NCBI GenBank assembly: GCA_027061805.1
Contig: JAMOWA010000028.1
Span: 1 to 49,976, forward strand
Origin: Thermoanaerobaculia bacterium
Lineage (GTDB): Bacteria > Acidobacteriota > Thermoanaerobaculia > Thermoanaerobaculales > Sulfomarinibacteraceae
Direction: 5' to 3'
Length of the DNA stretch: 49,976 nt
Part shown: positions 7,919 to 16,450 of the stretch, piece by piece
Numbering within the stretch: position 1 is the stretch's first letter
Layout: each line of letters opens with the position of its first letter
Notes under the pieces: generated by a model
Told to the model about the DNA's origin: nothing
Databases searched by the model: none
The model's input: only the letters and a program-made list of their open reading frames with translations
Made by a program: the position numbers and the translations under genes

Positions 7919-10183
7919 GTGACGAAGGACCAGGAACAGCGTTCGAAATCGGGTCACACCGGAGGATCCGGCGCCTCCGGAACGCTGCAACGGCATGTGC
8001 TGCCGGTGCTCGCCCTGGGGTTCACCGGTCTCTGTGCCGCGCTCCTGGCCCTGGTCCACGCCGACCGGGCGGCCGGGCGCGAGATCCTCGCCGTCCTCCA
8101 CGATCCCATGCTCCGCCTCGCCGTCCTGGGGAAGGCCCTCGTCGTGCATCACTCCCGGGTGACCACCGTGACCGCCGTGGTCTTCCTGGTTCTCGCGGCC
8201 TGGGCCGCGGCGGGCCATGTGGCACCGCCCCGCCGGGCCAGCAGGGCGATCCTCGCCGGGCTCGGCCTCTGCCTGGTGGGGCAGGGCGCCGTGGTGGTGG
8301 GCCGGACGGCCCCCGGAACGCTCCTGTGGCTCGTCGGCGCCGCCCTGACCCTGGCCGGGCTCGCGGGCCTCCGCAGGGCGGCCCCCCCGTCCTGGCGGCG
8401 GCTGACACCGCGGGTGGAGCCGGTGCTCGCCCGGGAAGTCGTGCTGCTCCTGGGGCTGCTCCTCGTGGCCGCCGCCTTCCGGTTCTTCATGCTGGACCAG
8501 GTCCCCAACCGCTTCGAGGGCGAGCTGGCGCCCTACTACGCCGCCGCCACGGACCTCTGGGGCATGTGGTGGGCGGACGCGGGGTGGCACGGGCCCTGGG
8601 CCCCTCTCCACCTCTCCTTCTACCTGCCCGTCTGGCTCACCACCCGGGTCCTCGGCACCAACGTCCTGGCCATCCGTACCGCCGCAGCGCTGGTGGGGCT
8701 CCTCTCGGTGTCCCTCCTCTGGGCCCTGGCCCGGCGCATCGGAGGACGCACGGCCGCCCTGGTGGCCACCGCCTTCTTCGTCCTCGACCCGCTCCAGGTG
8801 GGGTGGAGCCGGAGCGACGTCCACCCCCACGCCTCGACGCTCTGGGCTCCACTCCTGGTCTGCCTGGCGCTCCTCCACGCTCTGGACCGGCGAAGGCGGC
8901 GGGACTTCGCCCTCCTGGCCGTGGCCATGGGGCTCTCCTGGTACACCTACCCCTCGGGCGCCTCTGCCGTGGCCATCCCGGTGGTCTACCTGGCGGGTCT
9001 GGCCCTCTGCCGCCGGCGGGAGCTCCGCCAACTGGGGTTGCGCTTCCCTGCGGGCGTCGCGGCCGGCGTGCTCCTCTGGCTGGCCCAGCTCCCCCTGCCG
9101 TGGCTCCTGGTGGAGCGCCGCTGGTACGTGCCCGACCTGGTCCACCAGTTCGGGGCCCGGACGGCCTGGGATGCCGACGTGGGGATGTCGTTCTCCGACA
9201 CCACGCAGAAGATCGTCACCCTCGCCTGGTCCAACACCCTCCACCTGCTCGAGGGCCTCGTCCACAGGGTCCCGGAGATCACCCACCAGACCTTCCTCCC
9301 GCTGGTCAACTGGGCCGCCCCCAGGACGCTCGTCTGGTGGGCACTGCCTCTCGCCCTCCTGGGCCTGGGCGCGGCCGTGATCCTCCCCACGCTGCGACGG
9401 GCCCGGGTCGTCGTGGCGTGGGCCCTGGTGGCCGCCGTTCCCGCCATCCTGTCCTCCCACGGCTTCCCCAAGCGTGCGGCCACCCTCTACCCCGCCCTGC
9501 TGGTCCTTGCGGGCCTCGGGTTCGCCGTGGCGTGGGCCCGCCTTCCCCGGACCCGTCGCTGGCTCCGGGGGGCCGTGATCCTCACCGCCATCGCGGGATT
9601 TTCGGGTCTGTCGGCCGCCACCGCCTTCCTCTGGTTCTCCGGCGCGGTCTACACACCGGCCCATCCGGCCATGGAGACCAGCATGGAGGCACTGAAGTCC
9701 AGGATCCGGCCGGGCACCATCCTGGTGATGGACGGCTCCCACCCCTACACGCCCGGCATGACCACCTTCCTTCTCCTGGACGTCCTGGCCGACCCCGCAC
9801 GTCAGCCCGTGGCCTGGATCCCCGTCTACGAGGAGAAGGCCTCGTTCCCGGCCCTCCTGGAGGACCCCGTCCGGGGTGTCGACACCATCTCCAACACGCC
9901 CTGGTACATGTGGACCAGGCTCCGGCGGCTGGTCCCCCGCCTCCAGGCCACCCGGTGCTGGAAGAGGGTGGTCTTCCTCTTCCAGACCGAGGTGCACGAC
10001 GAGGCCCAGGAGCGGGTTCTCGACGACCTGGCCCGGGTCCTGGCCTGCCACCCCGAGGCCACCGTGGACGTCCTTCCCGGCCCCAACTCCGACTACACCT
10101 TCACGGTGGTGGAGTACCCCCTCCCGCCGTGTGGGGAACAGACCGGGGCCGACACCGGCGTGCCGACTCCACCCACGGACTGA
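7919..10183 (+). CDS. GT-C fold membrane glycosyltransferase (ArnT/PMT-like)
   Basis: 754 residues, GTG start. A hydrophilic N-terminal tail (about 25 residues) and three or four extra hydrophobic segments (to about residue 155) precede the GT-C core. The core's first outer loop carries the acidic motif MLDQVPNRFEGELAPYY (D193, E200, E202), typical of GT39/ArnT/PMT-like enzymes that transfer sugars from polyprenyl-phosphate donors outside the membrane. Several helices follow, then a soluble C-terminal region (about 560-754) with no family I recognise. It is divergent from the Agl23-like GT-C gene across repeat region A and convergent with the histidine kinase, with 52 bp between. Substrate and acceptor are unknown. 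Confidence 0.75.
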   Translation: MTKDQEQRSKSGHTGGSGASGTLQRHVLPVLALGFTGLCAALLALVHADRAAGREILAVLHDPMLRLAVLGKALVVHHSRVTTVTAVVFLVLAAWAAAGHVAPPRRASRAILAGLGLCLVGQGAVVVGRTAPGTLLWLVGAALTLAGLAGLRRAAPPSWRRLTPRVEPVLAREVVLLLGLLLVAAAFRFFMLDQVPNRFEGELAPYYAAATDLWGMWWADAGWHGPWAPLHLSFYLPVWLTTRVLGTNVLAIRTAAALVGLLSVSLLWALARRIGGRTAALVATAFFVLDPLQVGWSRSDVHPHASTLWAPLLVCLALLHALDRRRRRDFALLAVAMGLSWYTYPSGASAVAIPVVYLAGLALCRRRELRQLGLRFPAGVAAGVLLWLAQLPLPWLLVERRWYVPDLVHQFGARTAWDADVGMSFSDTTQKIVTLAWSNTLHLLEGLVHRVPEITHQTFLPLVNWAAPRTLVWWALPLALLGLGAAVILPTLRRARVVVAWALVAAVPAILSSHGFPKRAATLYPALLVLAGLGFAVAWARLPRTRRWLRGAVILTAIAGFSGLSAATAFLWFSGAVYTPAHPAMETSMEALKSRIRPGTILVMDGSHPYTPGMTTFLLLDVLADPARQPVAWIPVYEEKASFPALLEDPVRGVDTISNTPWYMWTRLRRLVPRLQATRCWKRVVFLFQTEVHDEAQERVLDDLARVLACHPEATVDVLPGPNSDYTFTVVEYPLPPCGEQTGADTGVPTPPTD

Positions 10184-10235
10184 ACGGCCCCCACGCCTCG
10201 CACCCTTCGCTCCGGCCCCTCCCGGACGATCCGGA

Positions 10236-12626
10236 TCAGGACACCAGCGCACCGAGGAGGCGGTCCGCCTCCCCGGGGTCCAGGGGCAGGATGCCGGTGG
10301 CCGCGAGGCCGGGGGATGTCCATCTGCCCCCGGGAGGAACCTCCGGTGCCACCAGCAGCACGGTGGGAATGCCGGCGGACTCCACGGCCCCGGCGAGGTC
10401 CGCCCCGTCCGTCCCACGCTGCACCAGGACGATGCCCTCCGGCTTCCAGCCACGGACCGCTCTCGAGACCTGCTCGGGTGTGGCGGCATGCCGGAGCTCC
10501 CCCACCCGCCCAGAGAACACCTCGGCCACCGGACCCACCCCTCTCCCGTCGGCGTCCACCAGGAGCAGGCGCCCCAGGGCTGGGCGGCCGCTCGCCGGGA
10601 CCGGCTCCAGCTCCTCGTCCCCCACGGTCCCGGTGGCCCGCGGGAACCGCAGCGTCATGCAGGTACCCTGCCCGGGCGCCGAGTCCACCAGGACATCGCC
10701 ACCGTGCTGCTGGACCACGGCGTAGACCACGGCCAGGCCGAGCCCGGCTCCCCGGCCCTCCCGGCGCTGGGACCAGAAGGGCTCGAACAACCGCTGGCGA
10801 ACGTCGGAGGGGATGCCCGATCCGTTGTCCCGGACCCTCAGGATGGCCCACTCCCCACCCTCCTCCACCGTCACCGTGATCCGGCCGGTGGGAGGCTCCA
10901 CGGCGTCCCGGGCGTTGAGCACGAGGTTGAACAGTGCCCTCCGGAGGCCCACCGGCGACGCCTCCACCGGCACCTCCCCCTCCGGTGTGTCCACCTCCAG
11001 GTGGATCCCCTCCGGGAGGAGGTTCGAGAGCAGGGGTTCCTGCGAGCGGACGAGCTCCGCGAGGTCCACCCTCCGGGCCGGCGTGCTCTCCCGCCGGGCG
11101 AAGAGGAGCAGCTCCCCGACCACCTCGATCCCCTCCTCCGCCAGCCGGCGGATGGCCGCCAGCGTCTCCGCATCACCCTCCCCGTGCTCCAGGAGCCGGA
11201 CGTGGAGCAGCACGCCCGTGAGCAGGTTGTTGAAGTCGTGGGCGACCCCTCCGGCCAGCGTGGCCACCGCCTCCATCTTCTGGGCCTGCCGGAGCCGCTC
11301 CTCGGCCTCGAGCTCGTCGGTCACGTCACGGACCACGAGCACCCGGTGGTCGCCGCTGGTGGACGCCGTGAGGGTGCAGTGGAGCGTCCTGCCCCCGGAC
11401 CGGACCTCCCACTCCTGCCTCCCGTCCCCGGCCACCCTGCGGCGAAGCTCCCCGGCGAGCGTCCTCAGGTGGGACGCCAGGGCACGGTTGCTCTGGGTCA
11501 CCGTCCCGTCGGCCCGGACCAGGGCCACACCGTCCTGCATCTCGTCGAAGGTCCGCTGCCACCTGTGCTCCAGGGCCCTCAGCCGGTCCGTGAGGTCGTG
11601 GAGGGCCACCAGCAGGTGGGGGCCGTTCTCCCCGTCCACCCTCCGGATCCGCAGCTCCACCCGGGCCGCCCCGCCGCCGGGCAGCCGCCAGGTGCGCTCG
11701 AGGACACTCTCGCCGTTCGCCCCCTCCGGCAGCAGCAGCCCGTCCTCGCGGCGGTCGCCATCCGCCCCCACGAGCTCCTCGAGACGGGGAGGTTCACCAT
11801 CGGCGGGGTTCAGGTAGGGAGCCGCCGCGGGGTTGGCGCGCCGGAGCACACCCTCCGCGTCGAAGAGGAGGAGCGGGCTCGGGGAGCTCTCGAAGAGCTC
11901 GCGGAAACGGCGCTCGCTCTCCACCAGCGACCGCCGCTGGAGCGCGAGGCGCCGGGCCATCTGGTGGAAGGCGGAGGTGAGCTCCTCCACCTCCCGGGTC
12001 CCCCGGGGGCCCCCGGGCTCGGGAACCGGATCCCCGGGATGGAACACGGCCATCCTCTCGGCAAGCTCCTTCAGGGGGGAAGCCACCCTCTCGAAGATCA
12101 TCGCTCCCACCAGGAGCGCCACCGCCAGGGCCGCCGCGAGACCCAGCACCAGCCGGAGGCCCGAGCGCAGCACGTGGACCCGGATCCGGGAGGTGGAGGC
12201 CGCCGCCATGACGGTGATCTCCCCGCCCCCGCCGGACGTGATCACCTCCTCCACCTGGAGGAGGTCGGTGCCGGTGCCCACCACGTCGGGCGAGCCGAAC
12301 TGCCAGATCACGGTACCGTCCGGCCCCACGATCCTGGCCCAGCGGAGCTCCGGAACCCCTCCCAGCGGCACGCGCGAGGCATTGCCGTCCTCGGCCGCCG
12401 CCATGGCCAGGAGGTGGGCCAGGGCCCGGGTCCGTCCCTCCAGCTCACGGGTCAGGAAACGGGATTCGTCCAGGAGGACCAGGGCGCTCGTGAGGATGAG
12501 GACCAGGACCAGGACCCCCACGAGCCACACGAGGGCGAGGCGGGAGAGGGAGAACCGCGCGAGCCCCCTCGGAGATCCGCTGCGGCCCGGGCGTGTTCCG
12601 GGGTCGTCCCCGTTCACCGTGTCCAC
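10236..12626 (-). CDS. Membrane sensor histidine kinase with two PAS-like domains and a pseudo-receiver
   Basis: 796 residues. Transmembrane helices at about 30-52 and 155-178 bracket a roughly 100-residue outer sensor; HAMP about 180-232; two PAS-like domains about 240-350 and 353-440. The HisKA H-box [13 protein letters not shown] holds the phospho-accepting H463. ATPase boxes: N ([11 protein letters not shown]571), G1 (RDNGSGIP, D600), F (LFEPFWS) and G2 ([10 protein letters not shown]), all intact. The C-terminal 686-796 segment looks like a receiver (RLLLVDAD), but the expected beta-3 phosphorylation Asp is replaced (GIVLVQRG, Gln) and the conserved Lys is absent, so it is probably not phosphorylated. 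GTG start one base after the YbjN-like stop. No response regulator gene is nearby. Confidence 0.87.
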   Translation of the reverse strand: MDTVNGDDPGTRPGRSGSPRGLARFSLSRLALVWLVGVLVLVLILTSALVLLDESRFLTRELEGRTRALAHLLAMAAAEDGNASRVPLGGVPELRWARIVGPDGTVIWQFGSPDVVGTGTDLLQVEEVITSGGGGEITVMAAASTSRIRVHVLRSGLRLVLGLAAALAVALLVGAMIFERVASPLKELAERMAVFHPGDPVPEPGGPRGTREVEELTSAFHQMARRLALQRRSLVESERRFRELFESSPSPLLLFDAEGVLRRANPAAAPYLNPADGEPPRLEELVGADGDRREDGLLLPEGANGESVLERTWRLPGGGAARVELRIRRVDGENGPHLLVALHDLTDRLRALEHRWQRTFDEMQDGVALVRADGTVTQSNRALASHLRTLAGELRRRVAGDGRQEWEVRSGGRTLHCTLTASTSGDHRVLVVRDVTDELEAEERLRQAQKMEAVATLAGGVAHDFNNLLTGVLLHVRLLEHGEGDAETLAAIRRLAEEGIEVVGELLLFARRESTPARRVDLAELVRSQEPLLSNLLPEGIHLEVDTPEGEVPVEASPVGLRRALFNLVLNARDAVEPPTGRITVTVEEGGEWAILRVRDNGSGIPSDVRQRLFEPFWSQRREGRGAGLGLAVVYAVVQQHGGDVLVDSAPGQGTCMTLRFPRATGTVGDEELEPVPASGRPALGRLLLVDADGRGVGPVAEVFSGRVGELRHAATPEQVSRAVRGWKPEGIVLVQRGTDGADLAGAVESAGIPTVLLVAPEVPPGGRWTSPGLAATGILPLDPGEADRLLGALVS

Positions 12627-12627
12627 C

Positions 12628-13137
12628 TCAGTTGGGAGGGCCGTCGTCCCCCGCCTCGGGGGATTCCTCCTCCGACTCCAGCTCCTGCCGCAGCTTCTCC
12701 AGAGAGGTCATGCCACCCCAGCGGGCGATGATCTCCGGGGCGTGCTGGGCCGAGGCGCCCGCCACCACCTGGATGGCGAGCCGCACCACGTCGGGGGTGA
12801 CCGAGGATCCCAGCACCGTGTAGTCGAAGCAGACGTCGGAGTCCTCGTCCAGGGAGAAACCTCCGAACACCTGGTCCGCGTTGAGCCGTGCCAGGTACTC
12901 CCCCAGCTCGGCATCCGGCCTCTCCACGTCGCGGACCAGGTAACACCTCACGTTGAGCAGCGCGTCGTCTCCCAGGGGACTGCCCACCAGGAAGACCACC
13001 GCCCCGTCCTCCACCCGCATGAAGGCCTGGTCGCCCCACCTGTAGAAACCGTCGGGGCCGTAGAGGGACTCGAGCTCGTTGCCCACCAGCTCCAGCACCC
13101 TGTCGAGGACCGCGTTGCCCGCAGATTCGTCCGTCAC
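12628..13137 (-). CDS. YbjN-like (type III secretion chaperone-like fold) protein
   Basis: 169 residues, soluble, acidic. The pattern of alternating short strands and a long C-terminal helix (FDYTVLGSSVTPDVVRLAIQ then HAPEIIARWGG) resembles the YbjN / T3SS-chaperone-like (TY-Chap) family; no catalytic residues are evident. The last 25 residues are a Glu/Asp/Pro-rich tail. GTG start overlaps the upstream stop by four bases (GTGA). Fourth gene of a five-gene operon ending in the histidine kinase. YbjN-like domains are thought to mediate protein interactions; what this one binds is unknown. Family call is by eye and moderate. Confidence 0.6.
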   Translation of the reverse strand: MTDESAGNAVLDRVLELVGNELESLYGPDGFYRWGDQAFMRVEDGAVVFLVGSPLGDDALLNVRCYLVRDVERPDAELGEYLARLNADQVFGGFSLDEDSDVCFDYTVLGSSVTPDVVRLAIQVVAGASAQHAPEIIARWGGMTSLEKLRQELESEEESPEAGDDGPPN

Positions 13138-13511
13138 CCGCGATCCTCCCCCTCGTCGCCCGGACCGGGTTCCGCCTCCAGTGCCTCGTCCCGCTCGGCC
13201 AGCAGGTCCAGCGCGCGGTCCAGGTCACCGGCGGGCACCTGGACCTCGATGATGGAGAGCTCCCCGAGGGTCGTCACGAGCTCGCTGTCGCTCCGGTCCA
13301 GGAGACGGACGGGGAACCCCTGCTCCAGGAGGAAGCCCTCCACGATGGCCGCCGTGGCGCGGTCACCGACCTCCTCCACGGTCACCCAGTCCGTGGGATC
13401 CCACTCCGGCTCGGTCTCGGAAGGCAGCTCGTCCACGAGCGCCTTCCCGCACTCGGGGCACACGGTCACCCCCTCGCGATACTCGGACCGGCAGAGGGGG
13501 CACCATGCCAC
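13134..13511 (-). CDS. Zinc ribbon + DUF2007 protein
   Basis: 125 residues. The N-terminus begins with a zinc ribbon: C4-x2-C7 and C18-x2-C21 (WCPLC, VCPECG). A DUF2007-like alpha/beta domain follows at about 45-110 (AIVEGFLLEQGFPVRLL, then VQVPAGDLDRALDLL), a family labelled putative signal transducer. The tail is acidic. I chose the GTG at 13511 because GAGG lies five bases upstream and it leaves the ribbon at the N-terminus; the longer frame (from 13559) would add a Ser-rich stretch inside the upstream gene. The stop overlaps the next start (GTGA). Confidence 0.72.
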   Translation of the reverse strand: MAWCPLCRSEYREGVTVCPECGKALVDELPSETEPEWDPTDWVTVEEVGDRATAAIVEGFLLEQGFPVRLLDRSDSELVTTLGELSIIEVQVPAGDLDRALDLLAERDEALEAEPGPGDEGEDRG

Positions 13512-13518
13512 CTGGACC

Positions 13519-13839
13519 TCACTCGAACTCGAAGAACTCGCCCTCGAAGACGTCCGCAAGCTGGCGCGTGATCACCGAGGAGAGGCCGGCGGCGAGCCCC
13601 GCCACGATGGACGAGCCACGGGTCCGGCCCAGCAGGTACCCCGTGACGCCCACCGCCAGCACCGATCCCACGGGGTGCTTCCGGACCGTTCCCCTCCAGT
13701 CGATGGAGGACGGGATCAGGGTATCCAGGATGACGTCGGCATCCAGCCCCTTCGGCTCGGCCTGCTCCCTGCCCGGACTCCCGGGAGCCGTCCCCGGGGA
13801 AACGTCGTTCAGTGGCGCATCGTCCATGCTCATCTCCAT
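13519..13839 (-). CDS. Small glycine-zipper membrane protein of unknown function
   Basis: 106 residues. The first 45 are acidic and Pro/Gly-rich; residues about 57-95 form two hydrophobic segments with small-residue spacing (GSVLAVGVTGYLLGRTRG, SSIVAGLAAGLSSVI). The first resembles the C-terminal anchor of the preceding gene product (GKAVLIGLAVGFLAGYLTR), suggesting related membrane anchors or partner packing. ATG at 13839 has GGGAG six bases upstream. It ends 7 bp before the zinc-ribbon gene start. No family recognised. Confidence 0.6.
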   Translation of the reverse strand: MEMSMDDAPLNDVSPGTAPGSPGREQAEPKGLDADVILDTLIPSSIDWRGTVRKHPVGSVLAVGVTGYLLGRTRGSSIVAGLAAGLSSVITRQLADVFEGEFFEFE

Positions 13840-13852
13840 GGGCAGCTCCCGC

Positions 13853-14389
13853 TCAGTCCCGGGGACGCGTCAGGTATCCCGCCAGGAACCCCACGGCCAG
13901 GCCGATCAGAACCGCCTTGCCGGGATTCTCCTGGACGTACTGGATCACCTGGTCGCCCTTGCCCTTGAGGTCCATCTCGGCCACCCTTTCCCGCACCCTG
14001 CCGTAGGCCTCCCTGGTCTTCTGGGAGAGCGCCTCGTACTGGGCCTGGCTCTTCTCGTAGAGGGCCTGGGCCTGCTCGCGCGTCCTCGCCGCCGTGGCAG
14101 CCGCCCGCTCACGGGCCACCGCCAGGTGCTTCCGGGCCTCCTCGAGGTAGACCTTCGCACGCTCCGCAGCCTCCTTCGAGACGTCACGGGCCTTGCCGTA
14201 GGTGTCCTGCAGGGTGACACGGGCCTTGTCCATGGCCTCCTGGGCCTTGGCCAGGGACTCCTTCACCCTGGACAGCTCCTGCTCGTCCACCACCCCGGCA
14301 TCCGCAGCCACATCCCTGGCGGTCTCCTCCACGGCCCCGGCGACCTCGTCGATCGCCTCGTCCACGCTCCTGGTCTTCTTCTGCGCCAT
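13853..14389 (-). CDS. DUF883/ElaB-like coiled-coil protein with C-terminal membrane anchor
   Basis: 178 residues. Residues about 1-150 are charged, Ala/Glu/Lys/Arg-rich and predicted helical/coiled coil (repeats of A-x2-A with K/R/E). The C-terminus is ENPGKAVLIGLAVGFLAGYL plus TRPRD, the glycine-zipper anchor typical of DUF883 (ElaB/YqjD) proteins, which attach to the inner membrane and in E. coli bind ribosomes in stationary phase. This protein is longer than those (about 100 residues). ATG at 14389 follows GGAGGTGG. First gene of the five-gene operon reading toward the histidine kinase; the operon promoter must lie in repeat region B. Confidence 0.7.
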   Translation of the reverse strand: MAQKKTRSVDEAIDEVAGAVEETARDVAADAGVVDEQELSRVKESLAKAQEAMDKARVTLQDTYGKARDVSKEAAERAKVYLEEARKHLAVARERAAATAARTREQAQALYEKSQAQYEALSQKTREAYGRVRERVAEMDLKGKGDQVIQYVQENPGKAVLIGLAVGFLAGYLTRPRD

Positions 14390-14698
14390 CTGCCACCTCC
14401 GGTTCTCTCGTGCTTCAGCTTCGATTCTACGCCCTTCCGCTCCATGCGTCCACAGGAGAGCCTCCCCCGCCCCCTCGAGCCCGGTACGGGCGCCCTGCCG
14501 GCTCCGGTTCGGCCGATGCAGCACAAGGGGGATGGCTGTCCAGTGAACCAGGACAGGCCCAGGCACCGTGACGGCGGCCCCCGGGGGCAGCTGACGGCGG
14601 CGGTTCGCGGCGGCGGATGGCGGCAACCGTCTGCAGCCACGACGCCTCGGAACGCACCCCTGCACCCCCGCTCCTCTGCCCGCGACCCTGTCCCCGTC

Positions 14699-14820
14699 CC
14701 TGACCCTGACCGTGGCCGTGGCCGTGACCATGTCCGTGACGGGTACTCCCCCTCACCCCTGCCCCCCTGCACCCCCGCTCCTCTGCTCCTCCCGGTTGGG
14801 CGGGGGACGTCCTCACGGCT
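14699..14820. repeat. Composite repeat module B (reverse orientation to A)
   Basis: Read on plus: degenerate 6-bp CCGTGN/CCCTGA units (14699-14740), then CCCCTGC-type units (14747-14798), then the core TTGGGCGGGGGACGTCCTCAC (about 14800-14818). This is the order seen on the minus strand in module A1, with a less regular tail. Confidence 0.7.
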
Positions 14821-14906
14821 GGCCATGATCATGGACAGGGACACGATCATGGACGAGGCCGCGGGCAGGAACAGGGTCGTGGCCGGGTCCCTGGCCCCGA
14901 CCCCGT

Positions 14907-14936
14907 CCGTGCCCGTGCCCGTGCCCGTGCCCGTGA
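14907..14936. repeat. 6-bp tandem repeat (CCGTGC), 5 units
   Basis: Four CCGTGC units and one CCGTGA. Same unit class as the arrays at 7807-7848 (reverse complement) and 37730-37759. Confidence 0.9.
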
Positions 14937-14965
14937 CTGTGCCGGTGTGGCGCGCGGGGGCCGCC

Positions 14966-15011
14966 CTCACGCCCTCACGCCCTCACCTCTTCACTTCCTC
15001 ACTTCCTCACC
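14966..15011. repeat. 8-bp tandem repeat (CTCACNNC), about 6 units
   Basis: CTCACGCC twice, then CTCACCTC, TTCACTTC, CTCACTTC and CTCACC. It runs directly into GGGCGGGCGGGGGG, which resembles the module core, just upstream of the MBL RNase. Confidence 0.88.
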
Positions 15012-15055
15012 GGGCGGGCGGGGGGATACAGTACGATGGCACCCGGAGGCTATGC

Positions 15056-16450
15056 ATGAAGATCACCGTCCTCGGCGCCGGAAGGTGCGTCACCGGTTCC
15101 AAGTACCTGCTCCAGTGGAAGCACCACGCCGCGCTCGTGGACTGCGGGTTGTTCCAGGGTCCCGCCGAGAACCGGCGGCGCAACTGGAAGCCGCTGCCCT
15201 ACCCCGAGCACCGCCTCGGTGCGGTCGTTCTCACCCACGCCCACATCGACCACTCCGGGTACCTTCCCCGGCTGGTCCGGCAGGGCTTCCGCGGTCCCAT
15301 CCACTGCACGCCACCCACGGCCGCGCTGCTCAGGGTCCTCCTTCCCGATGCCGCCCATCTCCAGGAGGAGGAGGCCCGCTACGCCAACAAGAAGGGGTAC
15401 TCCAAGCACAGGCCGGCCCTGCCCCTGTTTCGCCTGGCCGACGCCAAGGCAGCCCTCCGCGCACTGGAGCCCGTACCCTTCGGGGAATGGGTCGACCTGA
15501 ACCCGGGAGTGAAGTTCCGCTACCACCGCCAGGGCCACATCCTTGGCGCAGCCGCCGTGGAGGTCGTCACGAAGGTCTCCGGTGGCCAGCACCGCTCGGT
15601 CTACTTCTCCGGCGACGTGGGCCGCTACGGCGTCCCCATCCTCAGGGAACCGGAGTCCTACCCCGGCTCCGACGTCCTGTTCGTGGAGACCACCTACGGC
15701 GATCGCCTGCACGACCGCCGGGATCCCTACAGCGTCCTGGCCGATGCCGTGAACGCCGGGATCAGGCGGGGGGGCGTGATCCTCATCCCGGCCTTCGCCG
15801 TGGATCGCACCCAGGAGATCCTCTACATCCTCCACGAGCTCATGGAGAGCGGGGAGGTCCCGGAGATCCCCATCTTCCTGGACAGCCCCATGGGGATCGA
15901 GACCACCGCGCTGTACTCGCGGTTCGTGGAGGAGCACGACGCGGAGATGCGCGAGTACTTCTCCGAGGGCAAGAACCCCATCTTCCCCCCGAACCTCACG
16001 GTGACGCGCTCCACGGCGGAGTCCAAGAAGCTCAACCACGTGGACGGTCCCGCCATCATCATCTCCGCCTCGGGCATGGCCACGGGCGGCAGGATCCTCC
16101 ACCACCTCAAGCTCCGCCTCCCCGACCCCCGGAACACCGTCCTGTTCGTCGGCTACCAGGCCCAGGGGACCAAGGGGCGCCGCCTGGTGGAGGGTGAACC
16201 CGAGATCAAGATCCACGGCGGCTGGATCCCGGTCAGGGCCCACGTGGACTCGCTGGGGGCCTTCTCCGCCCACGCCGACCAGGAGGAGCTCCTGGTCTGG
16301 CTGAAACGCCGGAAGCGCGAGCCCTCCACCGTCTGCCTGATCCACGGGGAGCTCCCGGCCCAGGAAACGTTCGCGGATCTTCTGAAGAAGGAGCTCGGAT
16401 GGGAGACGCTGATTCCCGAGATCGGGGACGAGATCGACCTGAGCCGCTGA
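15056..16450 (+). CDS. MBL-fold/beta-CASP RNA-processing nuclease (CPSF73/Ysh1-like)
   Basis: 464 residues, full length for the family. Metallo-beta-lactamase motif HAHIDHSG (H61, H63, D65, H66), further ligands H161 and D187 (SGDVGR), beta-CASP motifs around FLDSPMG and SASGMATGGR (about 337-346), and the C-terminal H406 in SAHADQ plus H430 in LIHGE. This is the RNA-specific branch (bacterial relatives of CPSF73 and RNase J), expected to cleave RNA with two zinc ions in the cytoplasm. ATG at 15056 has GGAGG six bases upstream. The last 52 bases overlap the YihY-like gene. Confidence 0.9.
   Translation: MKITVLGAGRCVTGSKYLLQWKHHAALVDCGLFQGPAENRRRNWKPLPYPEHRLGAVVLTHAHIDHSGYLPRLVRQGFRGPIHCTPPTAALLRVLLPDAAHLQEEEARYANKKGYSKHRPALPLFRLADAKAALRALEPVPFGEWVDLNPGVKFRYHRQGHILGAAAVEVVTKVSGGQHRSVYFSGDVGRYGVPILREPESYPGSDVLFVETTYGDRLHDRRDPYSVLADAVNAGIRRGGVILIPAFAVDRTQEILYILHELMESGEVPEIPIFLDSPMGIETTALYSRFVEEHDAEMREYFSEGKNPIFPPNLTVTRSTAESKKLNHVDGPAIIISASGMATGGRILHHLKLRLPDPRNTVLFVGYQAQGTKGRRLVEGEPEIKIHGGWIPVRAHVDSLGAFSAHADQEELLVWLKRRKREPSTVCLIHGELPAQETFADLLKKELGWETLIPEIGDEIDLSR

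Larger units (their letters stand above)
14390..15055. other. Gene-free divergent intergenic region B, repeat-rich
   Basis: This 666-bp stretch lies between the divergent DUF883-like and MBL RNase genes. Visible content: a 20-bp block CTGCACCCCCGCTCCTCTGC present twice (near 14664 and 14767), 6-bp CCGTGN arrays (about 14699-14740 and 14907-14936), a C-rich/core element (about 14747-14820), an ATGATCATGGAC-type direct repeat (14825-14851) and an 8-bp array (14966-15011). No ORF here looks real. Confidence 0.8.

Noticed and set aside
7675-10725. 1016-codon plus-strand frame and 944-codon minus-strand frame over the GT-C gene
   Set aside because: Both are Pro/Gly/Arg-rich shadows; the 7919-10183 frame has clear membrane helices and a GT-C motif.
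13505-14970. Upstream part of the long plus-strand frame that ends in the MBL RNase, and the minus-strand frame to 14731 over the DUF883-like gene
   Set aside because: The extra parts cross repeat arrays and opposite-strand genes; good Shine-Dalgarno sequences mark the shorter starts at 15056 and 14389.
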